From the NCBI GenBank assembly GCA_017535665.1, contig JAFXTS010000001.1:1-43662 (forward strand): 43,662 nt of DNA, written 5' to 3'. The position numbers and the translations under genes were made by a program. The notes under the pieces were generated by a model that made no database searches, had not been told where the DNA came from, and saw nothing but the letters and a program-made list of their open reading frames with translations. Shown piece by piece: positions 20,801 through 28,865 of this stretch. This DNA comes from Bacteroidales bacterium (lineage in GTDB: Bacteria > Bacteroidota > Bacteroidia > Bacteroidales > WCHB1-69). The number at the start of each line of letters is the position of its first letter. Positions within the stretch are counted from its first letter, which is position 1.

Positions 20801-21195
20801 GGGTAGGTCACAATAATGTTATGGCCTTGCTGGTAGAGCAATTTGTTGATGATTTCGGAGCGAAGCTTGATGTTGGCGTTGTCCACCTCCTCAAAGTCGT
20901 ACGGACGGCGGTAGGAGGCGGGAAAGTAATGAACCTGTTTCTCTTCGAGGGGACGGCTCACGTCAGCGAGCAGTTTTTCGAGGTCGTGGTAGAAGAAAGC
21001 GGAACTTTCGCGGTCGGGCAGCACGAAGAGCTGGTTAGTAGTAAGGTTCTGTAAGAGAGGAGCTATGGACAAGGGTAGCGACGAGCCGGCGAGACCGGAA
21101 AGGTGCAGTCGTTTCCCGTGATTCTGAAAAAAATCGGTCAGTAGTTCCTGCTGCGGATTGTGCAGCAGATGGGTCATTTCGTCCTGTATCATCAT
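17803..21195 (-). CDS. mfd: Transcription-repair coupling factor Mfd
   Basis: DNA translocase that removes RNA polymerase stalled at lesions and recruits UvrA. It is cytosolic, and at about 1130 residues it is near-standard length. The UvrB-like N-terminal module is visible (FPASYRRPYDFEE and WRGAIFDIFSYSEEYPYRIE). The RNA-polymerase-interacting CarD-like domain starts at GDYVVHIDHGIGVYEGL (about 450). The helicase core has Walker A GDVGFGKTE (about 599), DEEQ in IIDEEQKFG (about 700), SATPIPRTL and the TRG-type motif VESGLDITNANT. A C-terminal TRCF domain follows. The frame also has a GTG at 21198, but ATGs at 21195 and 21192 are preferred. A -7 box at 21213-21220 implies a leader of about ten bases. 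Confidence 0.96.
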   Translation of the reverse strand: MMIQDEMTHLLHNPQQELLTDFFQNHGKRLHLSGLAGSSLPLSIAPLLQNLTTNQLFVLPDRESSAFFYHDLEKLLADVSRPLEEKQVHYFPASYRRPYDFEEVDNANIKLRSEIINKLLYQQGHNIIVTYPEAIAEKLISTRFLKNNSYTVKKGETLPLDIFINFLYEYQYQQEDFVFEPGQFAWRGAIFDIFSYSEEYPYRIELSGDTVESIRLFDTNTQLSIREMDHLHIMPLASSLETEEQRVSFFEFLQPEDRIWVKKCGDIKSTIQRNYKKVVEEFEKTDSPIGHVLPEELYIEGDTFIDQVLQHDFVEIESDYFREYEQNIDFNIRPQNAFSKNFDLLLNEWIDNLEHGYHTVFLTENEQQRARMAHIMNDMLAAYNLQNKTEYTVDQLFTSYPFILHEGFRDEEGKLCVYTDHQIFEKYHRFVIRDRYKRSEAFTLKEIYDLQPGDYVVHIDHGIGVYEGLAKMEVNGVEQEAIQLRYKDGDQLFISIHSLHKITKYVGKDGTPPTLHRLGSGTWEKMKERTKRRVKELAVDLIKLYAQRKAQKGFAFSADNYLQTELEASFIYEDTPDQVKAMHDIKKDMESECPMDRLLCGDVGFGKTELAIRAAFKAVCDSKQVAVLVPTTVLALQHFTTFSERLQHMPCRVGYINRFRTAKQIRETLKDLKEGKIDILIGTHRILGKDVVFRDLGLLIIDEEQKFGVAAKEKLRELKVTVDTLTMSATPIPRTLQFSMMGARDISVIMTPPANRYPIQTEVHTFDEEIIRDAIRYELQRGGQVFVVHNKVQNIMEVAGLVKRLVPDARVAIGHGQMEGKELEQVMMDFIDGRYDVLVATTIVESGLDITNANTMIINDAQNFALNVLHQLRGRVGRNNKKAFCYMLTKPMDTLNDQARKRLKAIEDYSEIGSGFQIAMRDMDIRGAGDVLGADQSGFIADIGFETYQKILNEAILELQEQGPMEDGTDTQLVQRECMLETDLGLLFPSDYIASLSERMSLYKELDHIRTDEDLEKFRSKLLDMFGALPKATQELLKTIPLRRIAADLYFDKIVLKKKLMVCHFIDNSESPFYQSALFDNILSFMQRNFPKTQIKETNKKLTLVIQNVPTIEQALAWIERIQKECVVSE

Positions 21196-21212
21196 CACAA
21201 AATTTGAGCCTG

Positions 21213-21220
21213 CAAAAATA
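21213..21220 (-). promoter_or_regulatory. -7 box for mfd
   Basis: TATTTTTG on the minus strand, 17 bases before the preferred ATG. The leader would be very short. Confidence 0.55.
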
Positions 21221-21257
21221 CGACAAAATGTGGAATTTTGGAGACTGCCACCTCCCC

Positions 21258-22706
21258 TTACTTTCTCTCCAAATTCTTCCAGAAGCGGAGTTGTAACAGT
21301 CCGGTGGCGAAAGCGACTACGGTGGCAAACACCCCGCTGATGAGCAGTGCCACGAGGGCATTACCTTGGAAATAATGGGCGAAAAGGATGGTGGATGGGA
21401 TGATGACAATACTGAAAATCAGCACTTTCAACCAGGGTATCAGCGTGATAGGGAGTTTCAATTGGCGGAAGGCGATAACCGTCTGTATGCACGCCATCAC
21501 CATTTGGGTGGTGAGGCTCACGATGGCAGCACCCTGCGCATGCAGCCGCGGGATGAGGATGAAGTTGGCCGTGAGGTTGACCACAATGCCGATGACCGCC
21601 GACAGGTTCAGCAGTTTCATGCTGCCGTTGGCCGTGAGCAACGTCCCAAAGATGTAGGTCATCGACACGGGGATGATGCAGGGGATAAGGAAGGTAAAAA
21701 CCGCTGCGCTTTCTGCAATATGCTCATCATAAAGCAGCTGCAAGACCGGCATTTTGAAGCAAAGCAAAATAGTGGTTGCCGTAACAGAGAAGAAAAACAG
21801 CAGCGAGAAGGCACTGGTGAGGATGGTGTCGAGCCGCTCGCGCTCTTTCAGCATCTTCGAAAACAGCGGCAGCAGAATGACCGAGAAGAGGTAGGCAATC
21901 ATCACCAAGGCATCCAGCAGCCGGAAGGCCGAGGCGTAGATACCAGCCTCGAAGGTGGAGGTGCCGGCGGGCAACAATCGCTCAATCATCACGGAATCAA
22001 TGCGGTTGTAAAACGACATCAGCAGGTAGAGGAGAGCAAACGGAAAGCTTTTCTTCAAAATCATCATAAAGAAAGGCCAGTTCCAATGCAGACGGGTGAG
22101 ACGCGACTTGGCGAGTACCACCGCCAGCGCCGCCAAAGCCGCAATGACGTAGGAAGCAGTTTGCGCGTAGATGAAATGCTCTATCGTGAAATTTTTATGT
22201 AAAATATTAGTCCATAATAAGATACTACATATTATCACCATCACCACACGGTCAAGTACCGATAGAACACTGTCGGTTTTGAACATCAGCAGGGCCGACA
22301 CGTTGGAGCGCAGGTAGAGGATGAAAGCGTTGAGGAATTGGTTGATAGCCATCCAGAACAGCAGCTTGAAATGGAGCGTGTCGTAGCCGATGATGGCGGC
22401 CACCCCGAAGGTGATGAGCATGTATAGTCCGCCCAGCAACAGCTTGAGAATCAGGATGCCCGACAGGTGTTTCGACAGCAACTGACTGTGTCGCGCAATG
22501 TTGCGGTTGTTGAAGTTGGTGATGCCCATGTCGAGCACCACATTGAAGAGGTAGGTGAAGTTGAAGATGGCGAAATAGAGACCGTAGCTGGCCGCGCCGA
22601 CACGGTTCTGCACTGCCACATCCACCCCGAGAATCCAGAAAGGCTTGACCAGCAGATTCAGGAAAATCAGAATGGCAATATTAAATACAAAATCTCTTTT
22701 CTTCAT
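21258..22706 (-). CDS. Polysaccharide/lipid-linked oligosaccharide flippase-like membrane protein
   Basis: A 482-residue polytopic membrane protein with about 12-14 hydrophobic segments, of the Wzx/MurJ-type MOP superfamily. Typical blocks are the N-terminal NIAILIFLNLLVKPFWIL, RVGAASYGLYFAIFNF and a central RIDSVMIERLLPAG...AGIYASAFRLLD. The late segment ILFAHYFQGNALVALLISG ends the membrane part. It probably moves a lipid-linked glycan unit across the inner membrane. No glycosyltransferase genes lie nearby, so the substrate cannot be named. The ATG at 22706 is chosen because a -7 box at 22722-22729 excludes the longer frame. It lies 36 bases beyond the mfd promoter, so the two genes are independently transcribed. 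Confidence 0.85.
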   Translation of the reverse strand: MKKRDFVFNIAILIFLNLLVKPFWILGVDVAVQNRVGAASYGLYFAIFNFTYLFNVVLDMGITNFNNRNIARHSQLLSKHLSGILILKLLLGGLYMLITFGVAAIIGYDTLHFKLLFWMAINQFLNAFILYLRSNVSALLMFKTDSVLSVLDRVVMVIICSILLWTNILHKNFTIEHFIYAQTASYVIAALAALAVVLAKSRLTRLHWNWPFFMMILKKSFPFALLYLLMSFYNRIDSVMIERLLPAGTSTFEAGIYASAFRLLDALVMIAYLFSVILLPLFSKMLKERERLDTILTSAFSLLFFFSVTATTILLCFKMPVLQLLYDEHIAESAAVFTFLIPCIIPVSMTYIFGTLLTANGSMKLLNLSAVIGIVVNLTANFILIPRLHAQGAAIVSLTTQMVMACIQTVIAFRQLKLPITLIPWLKVLIFSIVIIPSTILFAHYFQGNALVALLISGVFATVVAFATGLLQLRFWKNLERK

Positions 22707-22721
22707 TCTAAAAAAAGTCTG

Positions 22722-22729
22722 CAAAAATA
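22722..22729 (-). promoter_or_regulatory. -7 box for the flippase gene
   Basis: TATTTTTG on the minus strand, 16 bases before the ATG at 22706. It fixes the start choice. Confidence 0.55.
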
Positions 22730-22758
22730 CGACTTTTTTCGCGACTATCCTCACATCC

Positions 22759-24618
22759 TCATCCTTTCATCTCTTCATCCTTATCATTAAAAATATCAAC
22801 GGTGATCAGCATAAAGAACGGCAGACGGAAGCAGTCGCGCAGGGCATAGTACCCTTCGGAGGTGAAGTCTTCGTGGATGCCGGTGGTGAGGTGCCGCTTG
22901 AGGGCCAATTCTCCGAAGAGCGTCTTCAAAATGTCCTTGTATTCTTCGGCGGTGTCTCCGTCGCTGATTTCGGCGGGCGAGTGCGAGCACTCATTCATCA
23001 GCTTTTTCAGCTCAGTGTCGAAGTAATCGCCGGCGGCCTCCAGGCGCTTTTGTAACTGCCCGTCGTTGAGAGGGAAAAGTTCGTGAATCTGCATCTGGAA
23101 GGTAATACCCGTCTTGTACAGCTGCGCGACACGTCGCCGCAGGTTGGTAGCATGGGTGATACCCTCCTCGTTGATTACATCGCTATGACGGTTGATATGC
23201 GCCAGCAGCTGTCCGCTCACTCCGTCGGCAAATTTGAAGTCAAACACCTGTTTCACAATCTGTTCGTCGTAATCGCGGCGGGCTTGTTGCAGCCGTTCCT
23301 TCAACACCGACAAGGTGGGTTTCTGCCGACTGTACTGCACCACCGACTTGTCCACACACAGACTTTCGCGCCGGATGGAACTGGTGAGAACGAGTCCCTC
23401 CAAGGTGCGGCAGCGGCTCAGCGCTACATACACTTGGCCAGACGAAAACGCCCATTCGGCATCCACCACCGCCTTGTCGAAGGTAAGGCCCTGGCTCTTG
23501 TGGATGGTGATGGCCCATGCCAGCCGCAACGGCAGTTGGGTGTAGGTGCCTAACAGTTGCTCCTCAATCTGGCCGGTGCTACGGTTGACGGTGTAACGGT
23601 TATTCTCCCAAACCTCATGTCCCACCTCTATCGGCTCGTCATCCTCATCGCACAGCACCTTCACGTGCCGCTTGTTGATTTCGCAAATCGTGCCGATTTT
23701 CCCATTGAAGTATAGGCGCGGCTGGTGGTTGTCGTTGGCGATGAACATCACACGAGCGCCTTTTTTCAGTTCCAGAACGGGGTCGTTGGGATAGATTTTT
23801 TCAGGGAAATCGCCATCGATGTCGGCTTCAAAACGATAGGTTCGTCCTTTCAGCCGCTTCATCTCTTCGAGATTGATGCGGTTGGCGTTGGCATTGTGGG
23901 TGGTAAGGAAGATGTGGTCGGGATGTTCCGAAAGTTTGAAGTCGGGGATATAGCGGCTGCGCAGCAGTTCGATGCCCTCGTCGGTGAGCTGGTCGTTGCG
24001 CACCTCGTTGAGCAGCCGCACGTAGTCGGCGTTGCTCTGACGAAAAATCTTGTCGAGTTCGATGTACACAGGCGGCTGCTGTTCGATAACGCGGCTGTCG
24101 AAGAAGAAGGGCGATCGGTAGTAGTCTTTTAGTAGATCCCACTCCTCTCTGACGGCCACGGGCGGCAGTTGGTAGAGGTCGCCGATGTAGATGACCTGCA
24201 CGCCGCCGAAGGGCTCGTTGGGACGGAAGCGGTAGTGGCGCAGTACCGTGTCCATGGCGTCGAGCAGGTCGGCGCGCACCATGCTAATCTCGTCAATCAC
24301 AAGCACTTCCAACTGCTGCAAAACCTTGCGTTTCACGTTGGTCATCTTCAGTTTGCCGATGAGGTTGCGCCGTCCCGCCTCGGTGGGGACGAAGGGAGTG
24401 AACGGTAGTTGGAAGAAGGAGTGTATGGTGACGCCGCCGGCGTTGATGGCAGCCACACCGGTAGGAGCCACCACCGCCATCTGTTTTTGGGTATGGTGGC
24501 GCAGTTTTTTGAGGAAGGTGGTCTTGCCCGTTCCTGCCTTGCCGGTCAGGAACACGGCGCGCGAGGTGTTCTCGCTGAAGGCTTCAGCAATTTCGTAGAT
24601 GGAAGTGAGAGATTGCAT
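22759..24618 (-). CDS. Pif1-like SF1B DNA helicase
   Basis: A 619-residue ATP-dependent helicase. Walker A is LTGKAGTGKTTFLKKL (about residues 25-40). Motif Ia has VVAPTGVAAINAGGVTIHSFF, motif II is VLVIDEISMVRADLLDAM, and motif III is QVIYIGDLYQLPPV. The C-terminal SF1 block is WAITIHKSQGLTFDKAVVD...YVALSRCRTLEGLVL (about 365-410). These are the Pif1/RecD2 signatures, including the typical IHSFFQLPF. About 200 further residues follow that I cannot assign; they are mostly helical and charged. Bacteroidota carry several such helicases; roles in G-quadruplex or replication-fork processing are known for family members. It has its own promoter box at 24652-24659. Confidence 0.9.
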   Translation of the reverse strand: MQSLTSIYEIAEAFSENTSRAVFLTGKAGTGKTTFLKKLRHHTQKQMAVVAPTGVAAINAGGVTIHSFFQLPFTPFVPTEAGRRNLIGKLKMTNVKRKVLQQLEVLVIDEISMVRADLLDAMDTVLRHYRFRPNEPFGGVQVIYIGDLYQLPPVAVREEWDLLKDYYRSPFFFDSRVIEQQPPVYIELDKIFRQSNADYVRLLNEVRNDQLTDEGIELLRSRYIPDFKLSEHPDHIFLTTHNANANRINLEEMKRLKGRTYRFEADIDGDFPEKIYPNDPVLELKKGARVMFIANDNHQPRLYFNGKIGTICEINKRHVKVLCDEDDEPIEVGHEVWENNRYTVNRSTGQIEEQLLGTYTQLPLRLAWAITIHKSQGLTFDKAVVDAEWAFSSGQVYVALSRCRTLEGLVLTSSIRRESLCVDKSVVQYSRQKPTLSVLKERLQQARRDYDEQIVKQVFDFKFADGVSGQLLAHINRHSDVINEEGITHATNLRRRVAQLYKTGITFQMQIHELFPLNDGQLQKRLEAAGDYFDTELKKLMNECSHSPAEISDGDTAEEYKDILKTLFGELALKRHLTTGIHEDFTSEGYYALRDCFRLPFFMLITVDIFNDKDEEMKG

Positions 24619-24651
24619 ACTTTATCAAATAGAGTGAAATTAATTCGACTG

Positions 24652-24659
24652 CAAAAGTA
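24652..24659 (-). promoter_or_regulatory. -7 box for the helicase gene
   Basis: TACTTTTG on the minus strand, 33 bases before the ATG at 24618. Confidence 0.6.
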
Positions 24660-24711
24660 CTCTTTTTCCAGCAAACAGCGATAGGCATTATGCTAAAAGC
24701 AAAAAAATGTG

Positions 24712-24719
24712 TAATTTTG
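24712..24719 (+). promoter_or_regulatory. -7 box for the PD40/barrel gene pair
   Basis: TAATTTTG, 23 bases before the ATG at 24743. It overlaps any longer upstream reading frame and so fixes the start. Confidence 0.6.
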
Positions 24720-24742
24720 CAGCGTTGTTCATCTATACCTTT

Positions 24743-26317
24743 ATGATTCGGAAAATATTGCTACCCATACTTTTATTGCTTTTCGCACTGCCCCCGTTGC
24801 ACGCGCAGGGCAACGGTGCGCTCTTCACCGATGAGGCCACCGCCAAGGACCTTTACTTCTCGGGCAACATGCACGATGCCGCCCGCCATTTCGAAGAGTT
24901 GCTGCGCGTGGACTCGCTCCATTACGAATACAACCTCTTCGCTGGCTACGCCTACCTCAACTCGCACATCGACTACTCGAAGTCGGTACTGCACTTCCAA
25001 CGCGCCCAGCGCAACCCCAAGGCCGACCCGTACATATCTTTCTACCTTGGCAAGGCGCTGATGCTCTGCTACCGTTTCGATGAGGCCATAGAAGCCTTTG
25101 AGACTTTCGCCCGCAAAAACCTCCGTCTCGACAAAACCGACTTCCCGCCCGAACACTATATCGAGATGTGTCGCAACGCCAAACTTTTGATCGAGATGCG
25201 CGGCAATGTGACCATTGAGAACGTCGGTCCTAACATCAACAGTGAGTTCCCCGACTACAATGCCTTCATTAATGGGGATGAGAATGTGCTCTACTTCACC
25301 TCCAAGCAGACGCAGAACGGCGGCACCGTGCTCGACAACGACGGCTACAAACTGCCCGATGTCTATTTCTCGGAACGGGTGAACGGCAACTGGACCAAGG
25401 CAAAGAAACTCTCCAACCCCGTAAACAGTGCCCTCGTAGAGGAGGTGGTCAGTCTCAGCAGCGACGGGCAACAACTGTTGCTCTATTTCAACAACGACAA
25501 GGGGTTTGACGATATTTTTATTTCGCAGAAAGATAAAAAGATGTTCGGACGGCCGGAGATGCTCAACACGGCGGTGAACAGCGAGTTTGCCGAGGAGGCC
25601 GCCGCCATCTCACCCGACGGCAACTGGCTCTTTTTCGCCTCGAACCGGCCGGGCGGCTACGGCGGCATGGACATCTATTACTCGCGCAAGTTGCCCAACG
25701 GCGACTGGAGTTCGCCCAAAAATGCAGGCCCCAACATCAATACCGAGTACAACGAGAGTTATCCTTACCTTGCCCCCGACGGCACCACCTTCTTCTTCAG
25801 CTCGCAAGGACACAACAGCATGGGCGGCTACGACCTGTTCCGCACCACCTGGCAGGCGGAAGACCGCTTCTTTGCCGTACCCGAAAACCTCGCCTTTCCC
25901 ATCAATACACCGGATGATAATAAGACTATATCGATCACAAAATCAGGAAGATATGCCTATATCGCCGACTTCCGCGCCAACAGCACGGGCGACTACGACA
26001 TCTACAAAGTTACCTTTCAGGATGTGTCCGCCCCCTACTGTGTGGTGAAGGGACAGATAGAGGGCCGTGACAGTACGGAGGTGATGACGGAACTGACACG
26101 CTATCGGGTGGAGATCCGGCAGGCCGGCGACAAGAGCCGGGTGGGTACCTACCGCCCCAACACCCATAACGGAATCTTTACGTTCATCCTCCAGCCAGGC
26201 TTTTATCTGGTTGATTTTTACATAGATAATAAAATGATAAGCTCATCACAACTGCGGATAGAAGACCGTGAGTATGGCGATGAGATTCCTGTCATCTTTT
26301 TAAAAGAAACCCCATGA
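24743..26317 (+). CDS. TPR plus WD40-like (PD40) envelope protein
   Basis: A 524-residue exported protein with a signal peptide ending in PLHAQ. Residues about 30-140 form TPR-like helical repeats (AKDLYFSGNMHDAARHFEEL and the following pairs). Residues about 165-420 are PD40 propeller blades, such as SPDGNWLFFASNRPGGYGG, APDGTTFFFSSQGHNSMGG and KSGRYAYIADFR, with DIYYS, DLFRT and DIYKV strands. The C-terminal 100 residues look like a beta-sandwich. The order TPR, PD40, sandwich resembles PorE/OmpA-like gliding or T9SS accessory proteins, but the OmpA peptidoglycan-binding domain is absent. It overlaps the next gene by ATGA, so the pair is translationally coupled. Confidence 0.85.
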   Translation: MIRKILLPILLLLFALPPLHAQGNGALFTDEATAKDLYFSGNMHDAARHFEELLRVDSLHYEYNLFAGYAYLNSHIDYSKSVLHFQRAQRNPKADPYISFYLGKALMLCYRFDEAIEAFETFARKNLRLDKTDFPPEHYIEMCRNAKLLIEMRGNVTIENVGPNINSEFPDYNAFINGDENVLYFTSKQTQNGGTVLDNDGYKLPDVYFSERVNGNWTKAKKLSNPVNSALVEEVVSLSSDGQQLLLYFNNDKGFDDIFISQKDKKMFGRPEMLNTAVNSEFAEEAAAISPDGNWLFFASNRPGGYGGMDIYYSRKLPNGDWSSPKNAGPNINTEYNESYPYLAPDGTTFFFSSQGHNSMGGYDLFRTTWQAEDRFFAVPENLAFPINTPDDNKTISITKSGRYAYIADFRANSTGDYDIYKVTFQDVSAPYCVVKGQIEGRDSTEVMTELTRYRVEIRQAGDKSRVGTYRPNTHNGIFTFILQPGFYLVDFYIDNKMISSSQLRIEDREYGDEIPVIFLKETP

Positions 26318-26937
26318 AACACACCAAACGAGTTATTTTAGTTATGTTGGTCTGCCTACTTTCGATGGGCAGTCAGGCGCAGAACTTCCGCGGCGGCCTG
26401 CGGGCAGGCTTCACCGCCACCCAGATGTCGGGCGACGACCTGTCGGGCTTCCACAAAATGGGGGCTTACGCTGGCGGCTTCGTCAACTGGCGGTTTATCC
26501 GGAACCCTCACTGGGCTATCCAGCCCGAAATCAACTTCGTGATGAAGGGCAGCAGCACCTTCCTCCGTGCCGACAAGAACGGAAACATCGGCAACAAATA
26601 CGTGCTGACGCTTTACTATATAGAAGTACCGGCATTAGCCAAATATATGATTATAAATGGATTGGAGGTGGAGTTCGGTCCCACTTTCGGTATCTTGTGT
26701 GCCGCTACCGAAAAAGATGCCAACGGCAAGATGCCAGGGCGCATGCCCTTCCGCCGCTTCGAACTGTGCGGCATGGCCGGCATCTCCTACACGTTAAAAG
26801 AACATTACGGCATCAGTCTGCGCTTCGTGCAGACTGCCATCCCGGTACGAGTAAACGACGGTTATCACAGCCGGCAGTATCTCACCCGCAAACAGTTCAG
26901 CACCGAAATCGCCTTTAGTTTGTTTTACCAGTTCTGA
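26314..26937 (+). CDS. Outer-membrane beta-barrel protein (PorT-like)
   Basis: A 207-residue exported protein with a signal peptide ending in SQAQN. The mature part has alternating beta strands typical of an 8-10-stranded barrel: FRGGLRAGFTATQMSGDD, GAYAGGFVNWRF, WAIQPEINFVMKGS, YYIEVPALAKY, FEFGPTFG-like segments and a terminal aromatic strand ending in FSLFYQF, the outer-membrane insertion signal. This is the PorT/OMP_b-brl_2 type. The start overlaps the PD40 gene stop by four bases (ATGA), so the two proteins are probably made together and may interact. Confidence 0.85.
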   Translation: MKHTKRVILVMLVCLLSMGSQAQNFRGGLRAGFTATQMSGDDLSGFHKMGAYAGGFVNWRFIRNPHWAIQPEINFVMKGSSTFLRADKNGNIGNKYVLTLYYIEVPALAKYMIINGLEVEFGPTFGILCAATEKDANGKMPGRMPFRRFELCGMAGISYTLKEHYGISLRFVQTAIPVRVNDGYHSRQYLTRKQFSTEIAFSLFYQF

Positions 26938-26955
26938 CAGAAAGAACAGCGCATC

Positions 26956-26992
26956 AAAAAGCCCTTGCATTTGAAAAATGCAAGGGCTTTTT
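26956..26992. terminator. Bidirectional terminator between converging genes
   Basis: AAAAAGCCCTTGCATTT and AAATGCAAGGGCTTTTT form a perfect 17-bp inverted repeat with a 3-base loop. It serves the barrel gene (+) and the Omp28 gene (-). Confidence 0.9.
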
Positions 26993-27029
26993 ATAAAAAT
27001 CTATGCTAAATCACCTTTAGCGCAGTGAT

Positions 27030-27806
27030 TTATTTCGTCCAATGGCTGTTCACATAACTGTAGGTGACAGCACCCGTGGTCTTCTTGTAAATCACAATAG
27101 CAGCATAACAGTTGTTGGCGTTGTAACCATTCACATCGAAAGTGAAAGTGTGGGTGAATTCTGCATTGGCGGCGCCATCCGTCATCAATTGTTCGCCGTA
27201 ATACACATTGCCAGAAGAGGCTTTTCTCAAAACGAAGTCATGAACCGGATCAGAGGAGGAACTTCCCTGCTGTTCATAATGCAGACCATCCTCCAACAGA
27301 TAGGCCACCATATAGTAGTCGGAGATGTTGGGAATAGCCTCAAAGTTCTTGGTCTTCACATATACCGAAAGTTTTCCGTCTTTGACTTCATGACGGGCAT
27401 CAATACCGATAGTACAGGGTCTGGAAACCAGTTGGGCGCAATAACTGGCCGCACTATTATCGGCATCCGTCACATCGCCAGCCGCCAAAGTCGGTGTACC
27501 ACCATTCAGCGGGCGGTCTGAGGTAAACGAGTTGTAAAGAGCCTCCGGTACAGCCTGCGGGTCGGGAGAAACTTTTACTGCCATACCCACTGTGTTGCCC
27601 ACATTTACGGCATTGTGCAAGGCAGCATCGCCCCACTGTCCGCAATAATAGCACCAACTACCCGTATAATCGATGCAGAATCCCCAAGATTGTTTCTGTG
27701 GATTCAAATTGTCGTAAGGACTAGTTTGGGGATCTTCTTGCGGATCCTTTTTACAAGAGGTCAACGCGATAGCAATCGCAGCCAAAATAAGAAGTGCTCT
27801 TTTCAT
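27030..27806 (-). CDS. Omp28-like lipoprotein with thioredoxin-type CxxC
   Basis: A 258-residue lipoprotein with lipobox ALTSC at Cys18. The mature N-terminus has GSWCYYCGQWG (Cys52 and Cys55), the thioredoxin-like site seen in Omp28-related outer-membrane proteins of Porphyromonas and relatives, followed by the usual fold with SPDPQAVPEALYNSF. The C-terminal half (about 130-258) is a beta-rich domain with DYYMVAYLLEDG, HTFTFDVNGYN and the closing AAIVIYKKTTGAVTYS...NSHW. Omp28 proteins are surface-exposed in known cases; whether this CxxC is redox active is not established. It lies 52 bases after the PH-like gene on the same strand with no clear promoter between them, so read-through is possible. 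Confidence 0.85.
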   Translation of the reverse strand: MKRALLILAAIAIALTSCKKDPQEDPQTSPYDNLNPQKQSWGFCIDYTGSWCYYCGQWGDAALHNAVNVGNTVGMAVKVSPDPQAVPEALYNSFTSDRPLNGGTPTLAAGDVTDADNSAASYCAQLVSRPCTIGIDARHEVKDGKLSVYVKTKNFEAIPNISDYYMVAYLLEDGLHYEQQGSSSSDPVHDFVLRKASSGNVYYGEQLMTDGAANAEFTHTFTFDVNGYNANNCYAAIVIYKKTTGAVTYSYVNSHWTK

Positions 27807-27858
27807 AAAATTGTGGTTTTAAATTTATAATGATGGTTATTTTAATAAATGGTCGGTT

Positions 27859-28863
27859 TTATTGAAAAAAAGAAGATAATGCGGTTGACCATCCGCTGTT
27901 GTGGATAATTCTGCCTGTATTATGGTCACGAAGGAATTGGATAAAACGGCTCCGTTGAACCGTCATTTGATATAGAGGCTTGTCAGACAAATCGGTGAAG
28001 ATGACCTCCCGATGCAAAGCGGCACTTTCCATTGCGTGACGCAATGTGTTGGCGAAAAAAGTGTCGGTGCTGTCGTATTGATACAGGTATGTGGCCGTCT
28101 GTTCGGAGGTGACCAACTCAACAGCCGCTTTCCCATTATGCAGACCTGCGAACCAAAAACACTCATTATCAGCAGTGTACAACCCACATGTCATTTGGCA
28201 CCCCAGTTGCTGCATCTGTTGGTAATTGCTGGCTTTCTCCCCTAATCTGGAAATGAGTTGTTCCTCCAACTCCAGATGTTTCTCTTGCCATTGCTGTATG
28301 ATATGAGAACGCTGGCGACAGATTTTATCGAAAATATCCAGGGTGTTTCTCCCTAACCTGCTGATTTGAAGAGAATCTGCCGTGTCAAGGGTGAGTTGGA
28401 TGCGATAACCATCCAAGACGGGATCCGCTGAAAAGCAGAACGGGAAGCGACGGGCATGACTATTTTGGGGGTAAATGGCCAGACACTGTGGGTAAAGGGC
28501 GATTTTGGCAAGTCCCTGCTGGGTAAAATCCTGCTCGGAGAAAAGGAAATCACCTTCGCCCACATACATTGCTGAAGAATCGATGAAAAGAGCCTCCTCG
28601 CACCGGCGATTATAGACCTGCCATAGTTTTTCAAAAAAACTTTCCGTCTGATGTCCCAGTCCCGACAACCCTATGGTAAAGGTTGGGGTCTCTATCATGA
28701 GTTGGTAATTGAGCAATTTGAAGTTTTGTATGACAGAAAAGTCCACACAAAACTGCTCTTGAGACGTGTGAATATCCAGTCGGTCTTGAAGGATACAACA
28801 CGTGGCATCAGTGATGGCCGAACCGTTATGCCATTGGCAGGAAAAGGAGGGGTTTTCTGACAT
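27859..28863 (-). CDS. Unrecognised cytosolic protein, possibly with two PH-like domains
   Basis: A 334-residue soluble protein without signal peptide or membrane segment. The ATG at 28863 is preferred because it starts two bases after the upstream stop, while a longer version would overlap that gene. Residues about 20-90 have the strand pattern of a bacterial PH/GRAM fold (ILQDRLDIHT, VDFSVIQNFKL, FTIGLSGLG) ending in an amphipathic helix. Residues about 105-190 show a second similar block. The rest is mixed, with a helical stretch at 190-220. I do not recognise a family. The two-base spacing to the zinc-ribbon gene indicates coupling and a joint role. Confidence 0.6.
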   Translation of the reverse strand: MSENPSFSCQWHNGSAITDATCCILQDRLDIHTSQEQFCVDFSVIQNFKLLNYQLMIETPTFTIGLSGLGHQTESFFEKLWQVYNRRCEEALFIDSSAMYVGEGDFLFSEQDFTQQGLAKIALYPQCLAIYPQNSHARRFPFCFSADPVLDGYRIQLTLDTADSLQISRLGRNTLDIFDKICRQRSHIIQQWQEKHLELEEQLISRLGEKASNYQQMQQLGCQMTCGLYTADNECFWFAGLHNGKAAVELVTSEQTATYLYQYDSTDTFFANTLRHAMESAALHREVIFTDLSDKPLYQMTVQRSRFIQFLRDHNTGRIIHNSGWSTALSSFFQ

Positions 28864-28865
28864 GG

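Noticed and set aside
18172..21054. Long plus-strand frames opposite mfd
   Set aside because: Antisense to mfd, no promoter, and no motif.
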